NCBI RefSeq assembly: GCF_900110865.1
Contig: NZ_FOFD01000007.1
Span: forward strand, 1-64,000
From: Natrinema salaciae
GTDB lineage: Archaea; Halobacteriota; Halobacteria; Halobacteriales; Natrialbaceae
DNA length: 64,000 nt
Direction of reading: 5' to 3'
Each line of letters opens with the position of its first letter. The first letter of the stretch is position 1. The notes under the pieces are model-generated. The model made no database searches. It had not been told where the DNA came from and worked only from the letters and a program-made list of their open reading frames with translations. The translations under genes were made by a program, and so were the position numbers. Below are positions 32,491-41,942 of the stretch, piece after piece.

Positions 32491-34140
32491 ATGACCGGGG
32501 ATAGCACCCGTCGAGGCGAACGCAGACGGGTACGGCGGCGTTCACTGCTGAAGCGAGCAGGAGCCGCGGGGATCGCCGGTCTGGCGGGGTGCGTGCGGTT
32601 CGACGACGGCGTCGAGGCCAACGGCCCCGCCGAGGAGTTGCTTCGCGACGGGTTCGATGCCACGGGCGTCGAGCCGCCGTTCTCGACGACGATCGCCATT
32701 ACCCAGGACGAAGAACGCGAGCGGTTCGCGCAACTGTTCCGGGACGAACTCAACGGGACGGGCTTTTTCGATGTCGATATCGAACGGCGGGAGTTCGGCT
32801 CGCACGTCGACCGCATGATCGCGGCGGCCGACGAATCGGAAAATGCCATGTTCGTCGCGAGCTGGACCGGCGGCTGGGACCCCAGCGACTACGTCAATAT
32901 CCTGTTTCACTCGGACAACCACACGCCCGACGGCTTCAACGTCAACCACTACGCGAACGAGCGCGTCGACGACCGCCTCGATGCGGGCCTCGAGGAGACC
33001 GACCCGGACGAACGGGTCGCGATCTACCGGGAGGTACAGGAGGAACTGGTCGCCGACTCCCCGCTATCGTTCGTCCGCTTTCGGGAATCGACCCACGTCT
33101 GGGACGGCGCGGTCGTCACCGACTGGCGGACGTATCCGCTCCGGACGGGAACGTACTACGGCGTGTACGCGCCGTGGGCCGGCGTCTACACCGATCTCCA
33201 GGACGGCACCGAGTTCGTCGGCGATCTGGGGAGCGACGTTCAGAACACCGATCCGGTGTCGATGAACGACACCGCGTCCGGGCAGGCGACGGTGCTGCTC
33301 TACGAGCAACTCGTCGGCGTCGACTTCGAGGGCGAACCCTGCCCGTTTCTCGCCGACGAGTGGGAGCGACTCGACGAGACGACCTACCGGTTCTCGCTCC
33401 GTAATGGGGTTCGATTCCACAACGGCGAGCGTCTCACCGCCGATCACGTCAAGGGATCGCTCGAGCGGTACGAGGGAACTCCCCGGGAGAGCGACGTCTA
33501 CGACTGGTACGACGGCAGCGAAATCGTCGACGACACGACCATCGAGATCAGTTGCTGGCGGGAGTACGGACCGTTCGAGAACGCGCTGTTCGACGTCCCG
33601 ATCGTCCCGATGGCCGCGATCGACGGCGAACTCGACCTCGAGTCGGAGCCGATCGGAACCGGCCCCTACCAGCTCGTCGAGTACGAAAGCGACAACCGCT
33701 GGCGGATGGCCCGATTCGACGACCACTGGTTCGACGGCGACGGGACTGTCCCGGCGACGGCACCGATCGAGACGGTTACCCTCGAGATCATCACCGAGAA
33801 GTCGTCCCGCCAGGCCGCGCTCGAGGCCGGGAACGTCCACTTCAGCGGCGACGTCCCTTCGGCGAGTCTCGGCGACTTCGAGGACGACGACGCCTACGGC
33901 GTCGGCCGTCACGTCGGCGGCGGGTTCGATATGGTGATCTACCCCTCCTACCGCGCACCGTTTTCCGAGCAGTCGGTCCGCCGCGGCTGTAACATGTTGC
34001 TTCCGCGGCAGACGACCCTGGAAAACGTCTATCACGGCGTCGGATCGGTGGCGTACACGCCGATTTCGCCGCTGCTCGACGCCTACGCAGGCGAGGCGTT
34101 TCAGGAATCGATCGCGGACGAGTACGTGCACCCGAACTGA
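32491..34140 (+). CDS. Peptide-type ABC binding protein, circularly permuted (2)
   Basis: 549 aa Tat lipoprotein (RRVRRRSLLKRAGAAGI, lipobox LAGC at about 31-34). Residues about 45-230 (AEELLRDGFDATG, ERFAQLFRDELNG, VASWTGGWDPSDYVNILFH, ANERVDDRLDAGLEETDPDE) are the C-terminal lobe of SBP_bac_5 proteins, placed first. The normal opening sequence (GDLGSDVQNTDPVSMNDTAS, then YRFSLRNGVRFHNGERLTAD) begins near residue 243 and the chain ends at YTPISPLLDAYAGEAF...VHPN, exactly where relatives enter the AEELL helix. The breakpoint differs from that of the first binding protein. Confidence 0.85.
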   Translation: MTGDSTRRGERRRVRRRSLLKRAGAAGIAGLAGCVRFDDGVEANGPAEELLRDGFDATGVEPPFSTTIAITQDEERERFAQLFRDELNGTGFFDVDIERREFGSHVDRMIAAADESENAMFVASWTGGWDPSDYVNILFHSDNHTPDGFNVNHYANERVDDRLDAGLEETDPDERVAIYREVQEELVADSPLSFVRFRESTHVWDGAVVTDWRTYPLRTGTYYGVYAPWAGVYTDLQDGTEFVGDLGSDVQNTDPVSMNDTASGQATVLLYEQLVGVDFEGEPCPFLADEWERLDETTYRFSLRNGVRFHNGERLTADHVKGSLERYEGTPRESDVYDWYDGSEIVDDTTIEISCWREYGPFENALFDVPIVPMAAIDGELDLESEPIGTGPYQLVEYESDNRWRMARFDDHWFDGDGTVPATAPIETVTLEIITEKSSRQAALEAGNVHFSGDVPSASLGDFEDDDAYGVGRHVGGGFDMVIYPSYRAPFSEQSVRRGCNMLLPRQTTLENVYHGVGSVAYTPISPLLDAYAGEAFQESIADEYVHPN

Positions 34141-34155
34141 CCTCACCGCTTCCCA

Positions 34156-35103
34156 ATGTCCCTCGGTCGATACGTCTGCAAACGGCTGGTGCTCACGGTC
34201 CCGGTCCTGCTCGGCGTCACCCTGCTGACGTTCTCGTTCGTCCACGTGCTTCCGGGCGACGCAGCCGACGCGATCATCGGCTTTCGGGACGTCAGCCCCG
34301 GCGTCGAGGCGTCGATCCGGGCCGAGTACCACCTCGATCAGCCGCTGTGGAAACAGTACCTGCTGTGGCTGCGGGACGCGATCGCGCTCGAGTTCGGCGA
34401 GTCGCCGATCACCGGCCGCAGCGTCGCGGGGACGATCGGCCGTCGGCTCCCGGCGACGATCGCGCTCGGCGGGGCCGCGTGGCTGCTCGCGCTCGCGATC
34501 GGGATTCCGGCGGGGATCGTCGCCGCGGTCAGGCGGGGCGAGCCGGCCGACGAACTCAGCCGGCTCGCGGCGCTCGCCGGGATCGCGACGCCGAACTTCT
34601 GGCTCGGCCTCATCCTGCTTCTGGTCTTCGGGGTTCGGCTGGGCTGGTTCCGCGTCATTCCGCCGGACGCGCCGCTCGCGAGTCTCGCGATGGCGAAGTT
34701 CATGGTGCTCCCGACGATCACGCTGGGGACCGCGTCGGCCGCACTCGTCACCCGACTGCTGCGCTCGTCGATGTTGGCGGCGCTCGACGCCGAGTACGTT
34801 CGGACCGCACGAGCGAAGGGGCTTCCCGAGCGAACCGTGATCCTGAAACACGCGCTGCGAAACTCCCTGCTCCCGGTCGTGACCGTCGCCGGCCTCCAGC
34901 TCGCGTTCCTGGTCGACGGTGCCGTCGTCGTCGAACAGATATTCTCCTGGCCGGGGATGGGGCGGCTGCTGGTCCGATCGATCCTCCAGCGCGACTACCC
35001 GCTCATTCAGGCCAGCGTACTCGTCATCGCCGTCGCGGTCGTCCTCGCGAACCTGCTCGTCGACGTCGTCTACGCGACGCTCGACCCCCGCATCCGATAC
35101 TAA
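34156..35103 (+). CDS. dppB: DppB-like ABC permease (2)
   Basis: 315 aa, the standard length. Opening span (VCKRLVLTVPVLLGVTLLTF), then SFVHVLPGDAADAI, five further spans and the coupling loop YVRTARAKGLPERTVILKHA followed by LRNSLLPVVTV. It starts 15 bp after the binding-protein gene. Ends at TAA, 3 bp before the next ATG. Confidence 0.93.
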   Translation: MSLGRYVCKRLVLTVPVLLGVTLLTFSFVHVLPGDAADAIIGFRDVSPGVEASIRAEYHLDQPLWKQYLLWLRDAIALEFGESPITGRSVAGTIGRRLPATIALGGAAWLLALAIGIPAGIVAAVRRGEPADELSRLAALAGIATPNFWLGLILLLVFGVRLGWFRVIPPDAPLASLAMAKFMVLPTITLGTASAALVTRLLRSSMLAALDAEYVRTARAKGLPERTVILKHALRNSLLPVVTVAGLQLAFLVDGAVVVEQIFSWPGMGRLLVRSILQRDYPLIQASVLVIAVAVVLANLLVDVVYATLDPRIRY

Positions 35104-35106
35104 TCC

Positions 35107-36240
35107 ATGAGCGACCGAGATCCATCCACCGAACGCGGCCGGATTCGCATCGTCGGCTTCGACGAGGCAGTCTCGGACCGGTTCGGTGACGAGGCGGGAG
35201 CCGCGAACTCGGAGGCGACACCGGAGACGGTTCCTCCCACGTCGCCGGAAGCGATCGCAGAGGCGGAGTCGGAGACGGAGACGACCGGCGAGACCGTCCC
35301 AGCGGGGCGGCACCGCCTCGAGGACGCGTGGCGACGGTTCCGGCGGGACCGGACGGCGATGGTCGGGTTGGGGATCATCGTCGCGATGACGGTGCTGGCG
35401 GTCTTCGCCCGGCCGATCGAGGTGTCGACCGCGGAGGTGACGATCAGGCTGCAGCCGTTCTCGCTGGCTCCCTACGACCCGGGCGAGACGTTCGTCGCAC
35501 CGGCGAACGCGCCGCCCTCCTGGGCGCATCCGTTCGGGACCGACTGGGCGGGTCGCGACCAGTTCTCGCGGGTGCTCGTCGGCGGCCGGTACACGCTCGG
35601 AATCGGGCTCGTCGCCGTCGTGCTGGCGCTGGGCGTCGGCGTCCCCCTCGGTGCGATCGCAGGGTATTTCGGCGGCTGGACGGACGAAGTCATCATGCGG
35701 GTCGTCGACGTGCTCTACGCCTTCCCGTTTCTGGTGCTGGCGATCGCGATCGTTCCGATCCTCGAGCCGCTACCGGTCCTCGGCGACGGGTTCTGGACGG
35801 TGGTAACGGCGCTCGTGGTCACCGGATGGCTGGGCTACGCCAGACTGCTGCGCGGCGAAGTCCTCTCGGTCCGGGAACGCGAGTACGTCACGGCTGCCAG
35901 GGCGCTCGGCGTGCCCGACCGGACGATCGTCCGCAGACACGTCGTGCCGAACGCGATCACGCCCGTCGTCGTTCAGGCGACGCTCAACGTCGGGACGGTC
36001 GTTCTCGCGGCAGCGGCGCTCGGGTTCCTCGGGCTCGGCCTCGAACCCGGGAGCACCGAGTGGGGGGCGATGCTCTCGCAGGGCCGGAGCTCGCTCGTGC
36101 AGGGCCACTGGCACGTTACCGTCTTCCCCGGGCTGGCGATCTTCCTGTTCGTGCTGGCGATCAACCTCGTCGGCGACGGCGTGAACGACGCGCTCGATCC
36201 CCATCGAGACGCGGCCGACGAACGGAGGCGGATGCGCTGA
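35107..36240 (+). CDS. dppC: DppC-like ABC permease (2)
   Basis: 377 aa. A polar, acidic N-terminus of about 75 residues (rich in Glu, Thr and Ala) leads into LEDAWRRFRRDRTAMVGLGI, the usual DppC opening. FGTDWAGRDQFSRVLVGGRY and the coupling loop EYVTAARALGVPDRTIVRRH are intact. Six spans. The acidic leader is cytoplasmic and distinct from the multi-span domain of the first DppC. Its TGA overlaps the next ATG by one base. Confidence 0.92.
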   Translation: MSDRDPSTERGRIRIVGFDEAVSDRFGDEAGAANSEATPETVPPTSPEAIAEAESETETTGETVPAGRHRLEDAWRRFRRDRTAMVGLGIIVAMTVLAVFARPIEVSTAEVTIRLQPFSLAPYDPGETFVAPANAPPSWAHPFGTDWAGRDQFSRVLVGGRYTLGIGLVAVVLALGVGVPLGAIAGYFGGWTDEVIMRVVDVLYAFPFLVLAIAIVPILEPLPVLGDGFWTVVTALVVTGWLGYARLLRGEVLSVREREYVTAARALGVPDRTIVRRHVVPNAITPVVVQATLNVGTVVLAAAALGFLGLGLEPGSTEWGAMLSQGRSSLVQGHWHVTVFPGLAIFLFVLAINLVGDGVNDALDPHRDAADERRRMR

Positions 36241-37352
36241 TGACCCTGCTCGAGGTCGAGGATCTCGTCGTCCAGTTCTACACGGACGACGGCGTGGTCC
36301 GGGCGGTCGACGGGATTAGCTACGAACTCCGTGCCGGCGAGACGCTCGGCCTGGTCGGCGAGAGCGGGGCCGGCAAGAGTGTCGCCAGCCTCGCGCTGCT
36401 TCGCCTGATCCGGGCCCCCGGCGAGATCGTCCGCGGCGAGATCCGGTTCGGGGGACGGGACCTGCTCGCGTGTTCGGACGACGAGCTCCGGGCGATCCGG
36501 GGCAGCGAGATCGCGATGGTGTTTCAGGACCCCGACGCGGCACTCAACCCGGTCTACACCGTCGGCGAACAGATCGCCGAAGCGATCCGCACCCACGAGG
36601 ACGTGTCCGACGCCGAGGCCCGCGAGCGGGCGATCGACCTCCTCGAGCGGGTCGGTATCCCGGACGCCCCCGCGCGGTACGCGGACTATCCCCACGAGTT
36701 CTCCGGCGGGATGCAACAGCGGGTCGTCATCGCGATGGCGCTGTCCTGCGACCCCGATCTGCTCGTCTGCGACGAACCGACGACCGGGCTCGACGTCACC
36801 GTGCAGGCCGGCATCCTCGAGTTGCTCGCGGACCTCGCGGCGCAGTCCGACACGGCGATTCAGCTGGTCACGCACGACCTCGGGATCGTCGCGGAGCTGT
36901 GCGATCGGGTGCTGGTGCAGTACGCCGGCGAGATCGTCGAACGCGCGCCGGTCGAGGAGCTGTACTACGATCCCAAACACCCCTACACCGTCGGGTTGCT
37001 GGCCTCGATCCCGCGACTCGGCGACGACAGCGAGCGCCTCGCGACGGTCCCCGGAACGGCACCGTCCCTCGTCGACCCGCCGACCGGCTGTCGGTTCCAT
37101 CCGCGCTGTCCGTACGCCGAGGAATCCTGTGCCAGACGCCACCCGCCGCTCGTCGAGACGGACACGGAGCCGTCGGCCGGCGACGCCGATCCAGATCCCG
37201 ATCCCGAGACACACCTCGCCGCCTGTCTCGAGTACACCGGGGAGCTCGAGGACGGGCTCGACTACGAGGTGCGGGTGCGGGACGGCGACCGCCGCGAACG
37301 CGAGTCGAACCGGGAGCCGAACGGGGACGAACGGCGGGGTGACTCGCGATGA
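36240..37352 (+). CDS. dppD: DppD-like ABC ATPase (2)
   Basis: 370 aa. Walker [10 protein letters not shown]-loop [10 protein letters not shown], signature FSGGMQQR, Walker [13 protein letters not shown]. The C-terminal domain keeps the compact cysteine motif ([15 protein letters not shown], then THLAACLEY). An extra charged tail (about 35 residues rich in Arg and Glu) follows. It lacks the 100-residue insertion of the first DppD. Confidence 0.92.
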   Translation: MTLLEVEDLVVQFYTDDGVVRAVDGISYELRAGETLGLVGESGAGKSVASLALLRLIRAPGEIVRGEIRFGGRDLLACSDDELRAIRGSEIAMVFQDPDAALNPVYTVGEQIAEAIRTHEDVSDAEARERAIDLLERVGIPDAPARYADYPHEFSGGMQQRVVIAMALSCDPDLLVCDEPTTGLDVTVQAGILELLADLAAQSDTAIQLVTHDLGIVAELCDRVLVQYAGEIVERAPVEELYYDPKHPYTVGLLASIPRLGDDSERLATVPGTAPSLVDPPTGCRFHPRCPYAEESCARRHPPLVETDTEPSAGDADPDPDPETHLAACLEYTGELEDGLDYEVRVRDGDRRERESNREPNGDERRGDSR

Positions 37353-38674
37353 CGACGGCCGGCGACGACCCGCTGCTCCGGGCAGAGGGGCTCGAGAAGT
37401 ACTACGAGACGGCCGACGGGGTTCTCGATCGGCTGTTCGGCCGCAGCGAGACCGTTCGAGCGGTCGACGGCGTCGACCTCGAAATCCGCGAGGGCGAGAC
37501 GCTCGGCCTGGTCGGCGAGAGCGGCTGCGGGAAGACGACGCTCGGGCGAACCCTCCTCCGATTGCTCGAGCCGACCGGCGGGACGATCACCTACCGCGGG
37601 ACCGAGCTCACGGACTGCGCGCCGTCCCAGCTTCGGGCGTTGCGGACCGAAATCCAGTACGTCTTCCAGAACCCCACGGCCAGTCTCAACCCGCAACTGA
37701 CGGTCGCCGATATCGTCGGCGAAGCCCTCGCGGTCCACGATATCGTTCCCGACGATCGGCGCGACGAGCGCGTTCGGGAACTGCTCGAGACGGTCGGGCT
37801 CCGGGCCGATCACGCCGCCCGGTACCCACGGGAGTTCTCCGGCGGCCAGCGACAGCGGATCGGCATCGCTCGCGCGCTCGCCGTCGAACCCGATCTGATC
37901 GTCTGTGACGAGCCGGTCTCCGGGCTCGACGTCTCGGTCCAGGCCCGAATCCTCAACCTGCTGGCCGACCTGCAGGACCAGTTCGGGCTCTCGTACCTGT
38001 TTATCGCCCACGACCTCTCGGTCGTCGACCACATCGCCGACCGGGTGGCCGTGATGTACCTCGGCGGACTCGTCGAGGTCGGGACGACCGCCGAGGTCTT
38101 CGCGGACCCGTCCCATCCCTACACCGAAGCGCTGCTGTCGGCGATCCCGGAGCCCGACCCTCGCTGGGAGGGCGACCGGATCGTCCTCGAGGAGTCCGTC
38201 CCCTCGCCGACCGATCCGCCGTCGGGCTGTCGATTCCACACGCGGTGTCCGAAGGTCATCCCGCCTGCGGCGTACGACCTCGAGACGGACACGTTCCGCG
38301 CGATTATGGCGCTTCGGAGCCGACTCGCCGAGACGGACCCCGACACGCTGCACTCGCGACTCGACGACCGCGACGACGCCGCGGCGGCGCTCCGAGACGC
38401 CCACGGAATCCCCCGTCGGCTCCACGATCCGGACGCCGACGCCGTCCTCACTGACGCGCTCGAGGCCGCGGTGGCCGGTGATCTCGAGCGTGCGCGTCGC
38501 CGTCTCGCGGCGGCGTTCGAGACGCCCTGCGAGACGACCGCGCCGGAACTGACGGCAGGCACGGCCGACCATCCGATCGCCTGCCATCGCTTCGACGAGC
38601 GATTTGCCGCCGAGACCGACTCGAACGAGAACCGCACGCGTTCGAACGGGACCCGATCCGATCATGCACAGTAA
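37349..38674 (+). CDS. dppF: DppF-like ABC ATPase with split C-terminal cysteine motif (2)
   Basis: 441 aa, ATGA overlap with the previous gene. Walker A GESGCGKT (57-63), Q-loop [10 protein letters not shown], signature FSGGQRQR, Walker [13 protein letters not shown]. Cys294 and Cys300 ([14 protein letters not shown]) are separated by some 93 residues from Cys394 and Cys412 ([16 protein letters not shown]), the same split as the first DppF, although the inserted helices have diverged strongly. Confidence 0.92.
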   Translation: MTTAGDDPLLRAEGLEKYYETADGVLDRLFGRSETVRAVDGVDLEIREGETLGLVGESGCGKTTLGRTLLRLLEPTGGTITYRGTELTDCAPSQLRALRTEIQYVFQNPTASLNPQLTVADIVGEALAVHDIVPDDRRDERVRELLETVGLRADHAARYPREFSGGQRQRIGIARALAVEPDLIVCDEPVSGLDVSVQARILNLLADLQDQFGLSYLFIAHDLSVVDHIADRVAVMYLGGLVEVGTTAEVFADPSHPYTEALLSAIPEPDPRWEGDRIVLEESVPSPTDPPSGCRFHTRCPKVIPPAAYDLETDTFRAIMALRSRLAETDPDTLHSRLDDRDDAAAALRDAHGIPRRLHDPDADAVLTDALEAAVAGDLERARRRLAAAFETPCETTAPELTAGTADHPIACHRFDERFAAETDSNENRTRSNGTRSDHAQ

Positions 38675-38747
38675 CGACGGTACCACTCGAGACGAACACC
38701 GCGTACTCCCCGCACGCGGGACCGACGACCGAGGGCGCGGATCGTGA
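38664..38747 (+). CDS. 27-codon mini-ORF bridging two genes (uncertain)
   Basis: [20 protein letters not shown] and onward to TGA at 38745-38747. It begins inside the last codons of the ATPase gene and its stop overlaps the GTG of the next gene (GTGA), so it would couple the two translationally. It may be a chance frame. Confidence 0.25.
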   Translation: MHSNDGTTRDEHRVLPARGTDDRGRGS

Positions 38748-39280
38748 AACGGATCGACGAATCGCGCACGCTCGAGCGCGACGACGAGCCGTTCGCGCCC
38801 GGCGGAGACGGCTCGCGAACGATCGACTGGGCGGCGTTCAGCCACGCGTTCACGCCGACGGCACTGCGCTATCGGGCGATCGACGTCAGCGTGTCGACCG
38901 ACGCGCGCCGGTACGAGCCCGGCGAGCCCGTCGACATCACCGTCGAGTTTCGCAACCGACTCCCGTTCCCGATCCGAATCCGGACCGAGTCGCCCAACCG
39001 CTGGACCTGGGCCGTCGACGGGCGACGCGAGGCGTCGACCGTGCCGCGCACGGTCCCGGACCGGCCCGCCGCCTTCTCCTTCGCTCGCGGCGAGCGCAAG
39101 ACGTTCCGGCGGCAGTGGTCCCAGCGGATACAGATCGCCGACGACGAGTGGGTACCCGTCGGACCCGGCACCTACGCGATCGAGGTACGGGTCTCCCGCT
39201 CGGACGCCGCCGCTCGAGGGCTCACCGACCGCACGGACGTCGAGATCGCGGCAGACGGATCGCGGACGGCCGATTGCTGA
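38744..39280 (+). CDS. Ig-like (BsuPI-type) soluble domain protein
   Basis: 178 aa with a GTG start. After a charged start (residues 1-40), the sequence has the strand pattern AIDVSVSTDARRYEPGEPVD, ITVEFRNRLPFPIRI, RGERKTFRRQWSQR and VPVGPGTYAIEVRVSRSD, like the intracellular-proteinase-inhibitor (BsuPI) immunoglobulin-like fold. No signal peptide is present, so it should be cytoplasmic. It follows the second transporter and may be its last gene. Assignment by fold pattern only. Confidence 0.55.
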   Translation: MKRIDESRTLERDDEPFAPGGDGSRTIDWAAFSHAFTPTALRYRAIDVSVSTDARRYEPGEPVDITVEFRNRLPFPIRIRTESPNRWTWAVDGRREASTVPRTVPDRPAAFSFARGERKTFRRQWSQRIQIADDEWVPVGPGTYAIEVRVSRSDAAARGLTDRTDVEIAADGSRTADC

Positions 39281-39441
39281 CGCTCGTCGCGTTGGACCTC
39301 GTCGTCGCGTTGCTCCTCGCTGGTGGTCGCGTCGAACCGTGGTTGGAGGGTGGTACGATGGTCGGCGCTCACCGACCCAGTTCGCGCCAAAACATCACCG
39401 TGCTATACTCACCGCTCGCGGATTTGCTCGCGGCAAAAGTA

Positions 39442-39516
39442 TAGCGGGAGGTAGATTTGAACTACCGATCTGCGGGTTATGAGCCCGCCGGAATCTCCTG
39501 GCTATCCCATCCCGCT
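39442..39516 (-). tRNA. Initiator tRNA-Met (CAT)
   Basis: On the minus strand the acceptor AGCGGGA pairs with TCCCGCT, leaving A as discriminator. The D arm (GGAT...ATTCC), the anticodon arm GCGGG CTCATAA CCCGC with anticodon CAT, and the T arm GGTAG TTCAAAT CTACC all close. Three consecutive G-C pairs at the base of the anticodon arm are the mark of initiator tRNA. CCA is not encoded. A TATA-like box (CCCTTAACTAG, plus strand 39538-39548) lies 27 nt upstream, and a T-run (ACTTTTG) follows the 3' end. Confidence 0.95.
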
Positions 39517-39582
39517 ACCAGATCATACCCGAGTGTGCTAGTTAAGGGTTGTGATTCGGTAGCCGTATGCGGGTTTCTACCG

Positions 39583-40029
39583 CTACTCCTGATGGACCTG
39601 CCAAGTGTAGAGACTCTCACAAGTATAGTTGACGAAGAAGCCGACGCCGATCCCGATCACGTTCGCGATCAGGAACCAGACGCCGAACCGTTCGGTCAGC
39701 ACCGTCAGGACTGCCAGCGTCACCAGGAAGCCGGCGAATCGCACCGCGTTCGAGCGGAGGAATCGCCGTCCCAGCGCTCGCAGCCCGACCTGTCCGTGAC
39801 TCGCGAACGTCCACCGTTCGTTGATCACGAAGATGACCGCGATGCCGAGTTCCCAGGAGACGACCTTCGCGGGCCCCAGTCCGAGCCACGTCCCGTCGAC
39901 GAGCGCGAAGAGGACGACGTTGTCGACGATCGCACCGACCGTCCCGACGCCGGCGAACTGACCGAACCGTGCCGTCGAACACAGCGCGCGAACTCGCATC
40001 CGGACGGCCTCTGACAGGGAATCACTCAT
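39583..40029 (-). CDS. GtrA-family membrane protein
   Basis: 148 aa. Four spans in the GtrA arrangement: FGQFAGVGTVGAIVDNVVLF, VVSWELGIAVIFVINERWTF (with the conserved NERWTF), FAGFLVTLAVLTVLTERF and LIANVIGIGVGFFVNYTCES followed by LYTW. GtrA proteins are thought to move polyprenyl-phosphate-linked sugars across the membrane or to serve glycosylation. No glycosyltransferase gene lies next to it. Confidence 0.88.
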   Translation of the reverse strand: MSDSLSEAVRMRVRALCSTARFGQFAGVGTVGAIVDNVVLFALVDGTWLGLGPAKVVSWELGIAVIFVINERWTFASHGQVGLRALGRRFLRSNAVRFAGFLVTLAVLTVLTERFGVWFLIANVIGIGVGFFVNYTCESLYTWQVHQE

Positions 40030-40233
40030 CGTGGTGGGCAGCCTCGAGCCTACCGTCTACTGGCGAGAGCACCGGTTTTTCTCTTCCGGTCGCGCTCCGA
40101 AACGTTCAGCCGAGTTACAACATCCGCGAGAATCCGTTCGAGTACCCCACTCGGTCGTCCCGACACGGCCGACGGAACGCGGAAAACGTTCGGCGACGAT
40201 CCGCGAACCCGAGGCGAACGAGAGGCGACGGAG

Positions 40234-40500
40234 TCAGACCGCGAGGTCGCTTTTCGCGCGGACGACCTCGACGTCCTCGGCGTCGACGCGGTCCACGTCG
40301 AGGAAGTGCGGCGTGAAGTTTCGCTTCTCGTAGTCCTCGTACTCGCCCTCGGAGCCGACGGTACACCAGAGCTGGACCCGATCGGGGCCGTGGTACTCGC
40401 CGTTTCGATTGATCCCGAAACAGACGACCTCCTCCCCCTCGTACCGGACGATCGCTCCGTTTCGGATCCCGGGATCGCCGTGGATGATGAGCTGCTTCAT
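40234..40500 (-). CDS. HAH_0734-family small protein
   Basis: 88 aa from ATG 40500: MKQLIIHGDPGIRNGAIVRY, then GEEVVCFGINRNGEYHGPDR, VQLWCTVGSEGEYEDYEKRN and FTPHFLDVDRVDAEDVEVVR. This is a well-conserved haloarchaeal family (HAH_0734) without known function, usually near the L44e cluster as here. The upstream in-frame extension to 40611 is not family-like. Confidence 0.8.
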   Translation of the reverse strand: MKQLIIHGDPGIRNGAIVRYEGEEVVCFGINRNGEYHGPDRVQLWCTVGSEGEYEDYEKRNFTPHFLDVDRVDAEDVEVVRAKSDLAV

Positions 40501-40640
40501 GCTCGAGCGTTCACAGGAGAGCGGATTAAACGCTTCGGAGAACGCGCCAGCCCGATCCTCCCGTCGATCGCGAGCCGACGACGCGACCGCGTTCCTGCCA
40601 TCCGCTCTCACGGTCGACCGGTGAATTCTGCGATCAAACG

Positions 40641-40650
40641 CTTTTTAAAC
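40641..40650 (+). promoter_or_regulatory. TATA-like promoter of the L44e operon
   Basis: CTTTTTAAAC is centred about 40 nt before ATG 40685, giving a short leader of roughly 15 nt that contains GTGA. Confidence 0.5.
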
Positions 40651-40684
40651 AGCGGTATCTTAGCCCACGGCAAGTGAGATAACC

Positions 40685-40966
40685 ATGCAGATGCCACGCC
40701 GATTCAATACGTACTGTCCGCACTGTAACGAACACCACGAGCACGAAGTCGAGAAGTCTCGAACCGGCCGCTCGAGCGGGATGAAGTGGGACGCTCGCCG
40801 AACGCGGCGCAACAGCGCCTCGATCGGGAACTCCGGTCGCTTCTCCAAGGTGCCGGGTGGCGAGAAGCCGACGAAGAAGACCGACCTCAAATACCGCTGC
40901 AGCGAGTGCGGCAGGGCCCACCTCCGTGAGGGATGGCGCGCCGGCCGACTCGAGTTCCAGGAGTGA
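40685..40966 (+). CDS. rpl44e: Ribosomal protein L44e
   Basis: 93 aa. [20 protein letters not shown] opens with the first CxxC pair, and the second lies in [19 protein letters not shown]; together they bind zinc. The basic centre [18 protein letters not shown] binds 23S rRNA. First gene of a tightly packed translation operon. Confidence 0.97.
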   Translation: MQMPRRFNTYCPHCNEHHEHEVEKSRTGRSSGMKWDARRTRRNSASIGNSGRFSKVPGGEKPTKKTDLKYRCSECGRAHLREGWRAGRLEFQE

Positions 40967-40971
40967 TACCA

Positions 40972-41145
40972 ATGGCAGGAAATTTCTACAGCGTTCGATG
41001 CGGTGACTGCGAGAACGAACAGACCGTCTTCGGGAAGGCCTCCTCGGAGGTCGCCTGCGCCGTCTGCGGGACGACGCTCGTGCGACCGACCGGTGGCAAA
41101 GCCGAGATCGAACACGAGATCGTCGAGACAGTCGAGTCACGATGA
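40972..41145 (+). CDS. rps27e: Ribosomal protein S27e
   Basis: 57 aa from ATG 40972: [20 protein letters not shown] and [20 protein letters not shown] hold the CxxC pairs of the zinc finger. Six bases after L44e; its stop overlaps the aIF2-alpha start by 4 nt. Small-subunit protein. Confidence 0.97.
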   Translation: MAGNFYSVRCGDCENEQTVFGKASSEVACAVCGTTLVRPTGGKAEIEHEIVETVESR

Positions 41146-41942
41146 AGTACAGCGGCTGGCCCGATCCCGGCGAACTCGTCGTCGGCAAGATCGACGAAAT
41201 CGAGGACTTCGGCGTCTTCGTCGATCTCGAGGAGTACGAGGACAAGCGCGGCCTGATCCACATCTCCGAAGTCGCGAGCGGCTGGATCAAGAACGTCCGC
41301 GATCACGTCCGCGAGGGCCAGATCGCCGTCTGCAAGGTCCTTGACGTCGACGAGAGCTCGCAGCAGATCGATCTCTCGCTGAAGGACGTCAACGACCACC
41401 AGCGCTCCGACAAGATTCAGGAGTGGAAAAACGAGCAGAAGGCCGACAACTGGATGGAGCTGGCCTTCGGCGAGGAGATCGACGACGAGGACTACACCGC
41501 CATCGCCAACGAACTGATCGCCATCCACGGCGGCCTCTACGAGGGCTTCAAGCAGGCCGCGATCCACGGCGAGGAGGCGCTCGAGGACACCGATCTCGAC
41601 GACGGGGAAATCGAGTCGATCGTCGATACGGCCCGCGAGAACGTCTCGGTGCCGTACGTCAACGTCACCGGCTACGTCGACCTCGAGAATCCCACCGAGA
41701 CCGGCGTCGACGGGATCCGCGAGGCCCTCGAAGCGGCCGAAGGCAACGGCGAGGTCCCCGAGGAAGTCGATCTCGAAGTGAGCTACGTCGGCGCGCCCGA
41801 GTACCGAATCACGGTACAGGCCCCGAACTACAAGACCGCCGAGTCCCAGCTCGAGGAGAGCGCACAGCGTGCGGTTACCGCGATCGAAGGGCACGGCGGG
41901 ACCGGGGCGTACCACCGAGAGCGCCGAACCGACGACGAGTAA
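41142..41942 (+). CDS. tif2a: Translation initiation factor aIF2 subunit alpha
   Basis: 266 aa. The N-terminal S1 domain (residues 8-80: [52 protein letters not shown]) is followed by the helical domain and the C-terminal alpha/beta domain that contacts aIF2-gamma ([19 protein letters not shown]). Part of the heterotrimer that delivers Met-tRNAi. The initiator tRNA gene lies 1.6 kb upstream on the other strand. Confidence 0.96.
   Translation: MKYSGWPDPGELVVGKIDEIEDFGVFVDLEEYEDKRGLIHISEVASGWIKNVRDHVREGQIAVCKVLDVDESSQQIDLSLKDVNDHQRSDKIQEWKNEQKADNWMELAFGEEIDDEDYTAIANELIAIHGGLYEGFKQAAIHGEEALEDTDLDDGEIESIVDTARENVSVPYVNVTGYVDLENPTETGVDGIREALEAAEGNGEVPEEVDLEVSYVGAPEYRITVQAPNYKTAESQLEESAQRAVTAIEGHGGTGAYHRERRTDDE

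Noticed and set aside
33064-35529. An 821-codon open frame on the minus strand across the second Dpp locus
   Set aside because: It runs antisense to the binding protein and both permeases, is rich in Arg, Asp and Gly with no domain, and exists only because third-position GC removes stops from that phase.
39442-39582. The tRNA gene as an integration site
   Set aside because: No duplicate of the tRNA 3' end and no integrase gene are visible on either side within the window.
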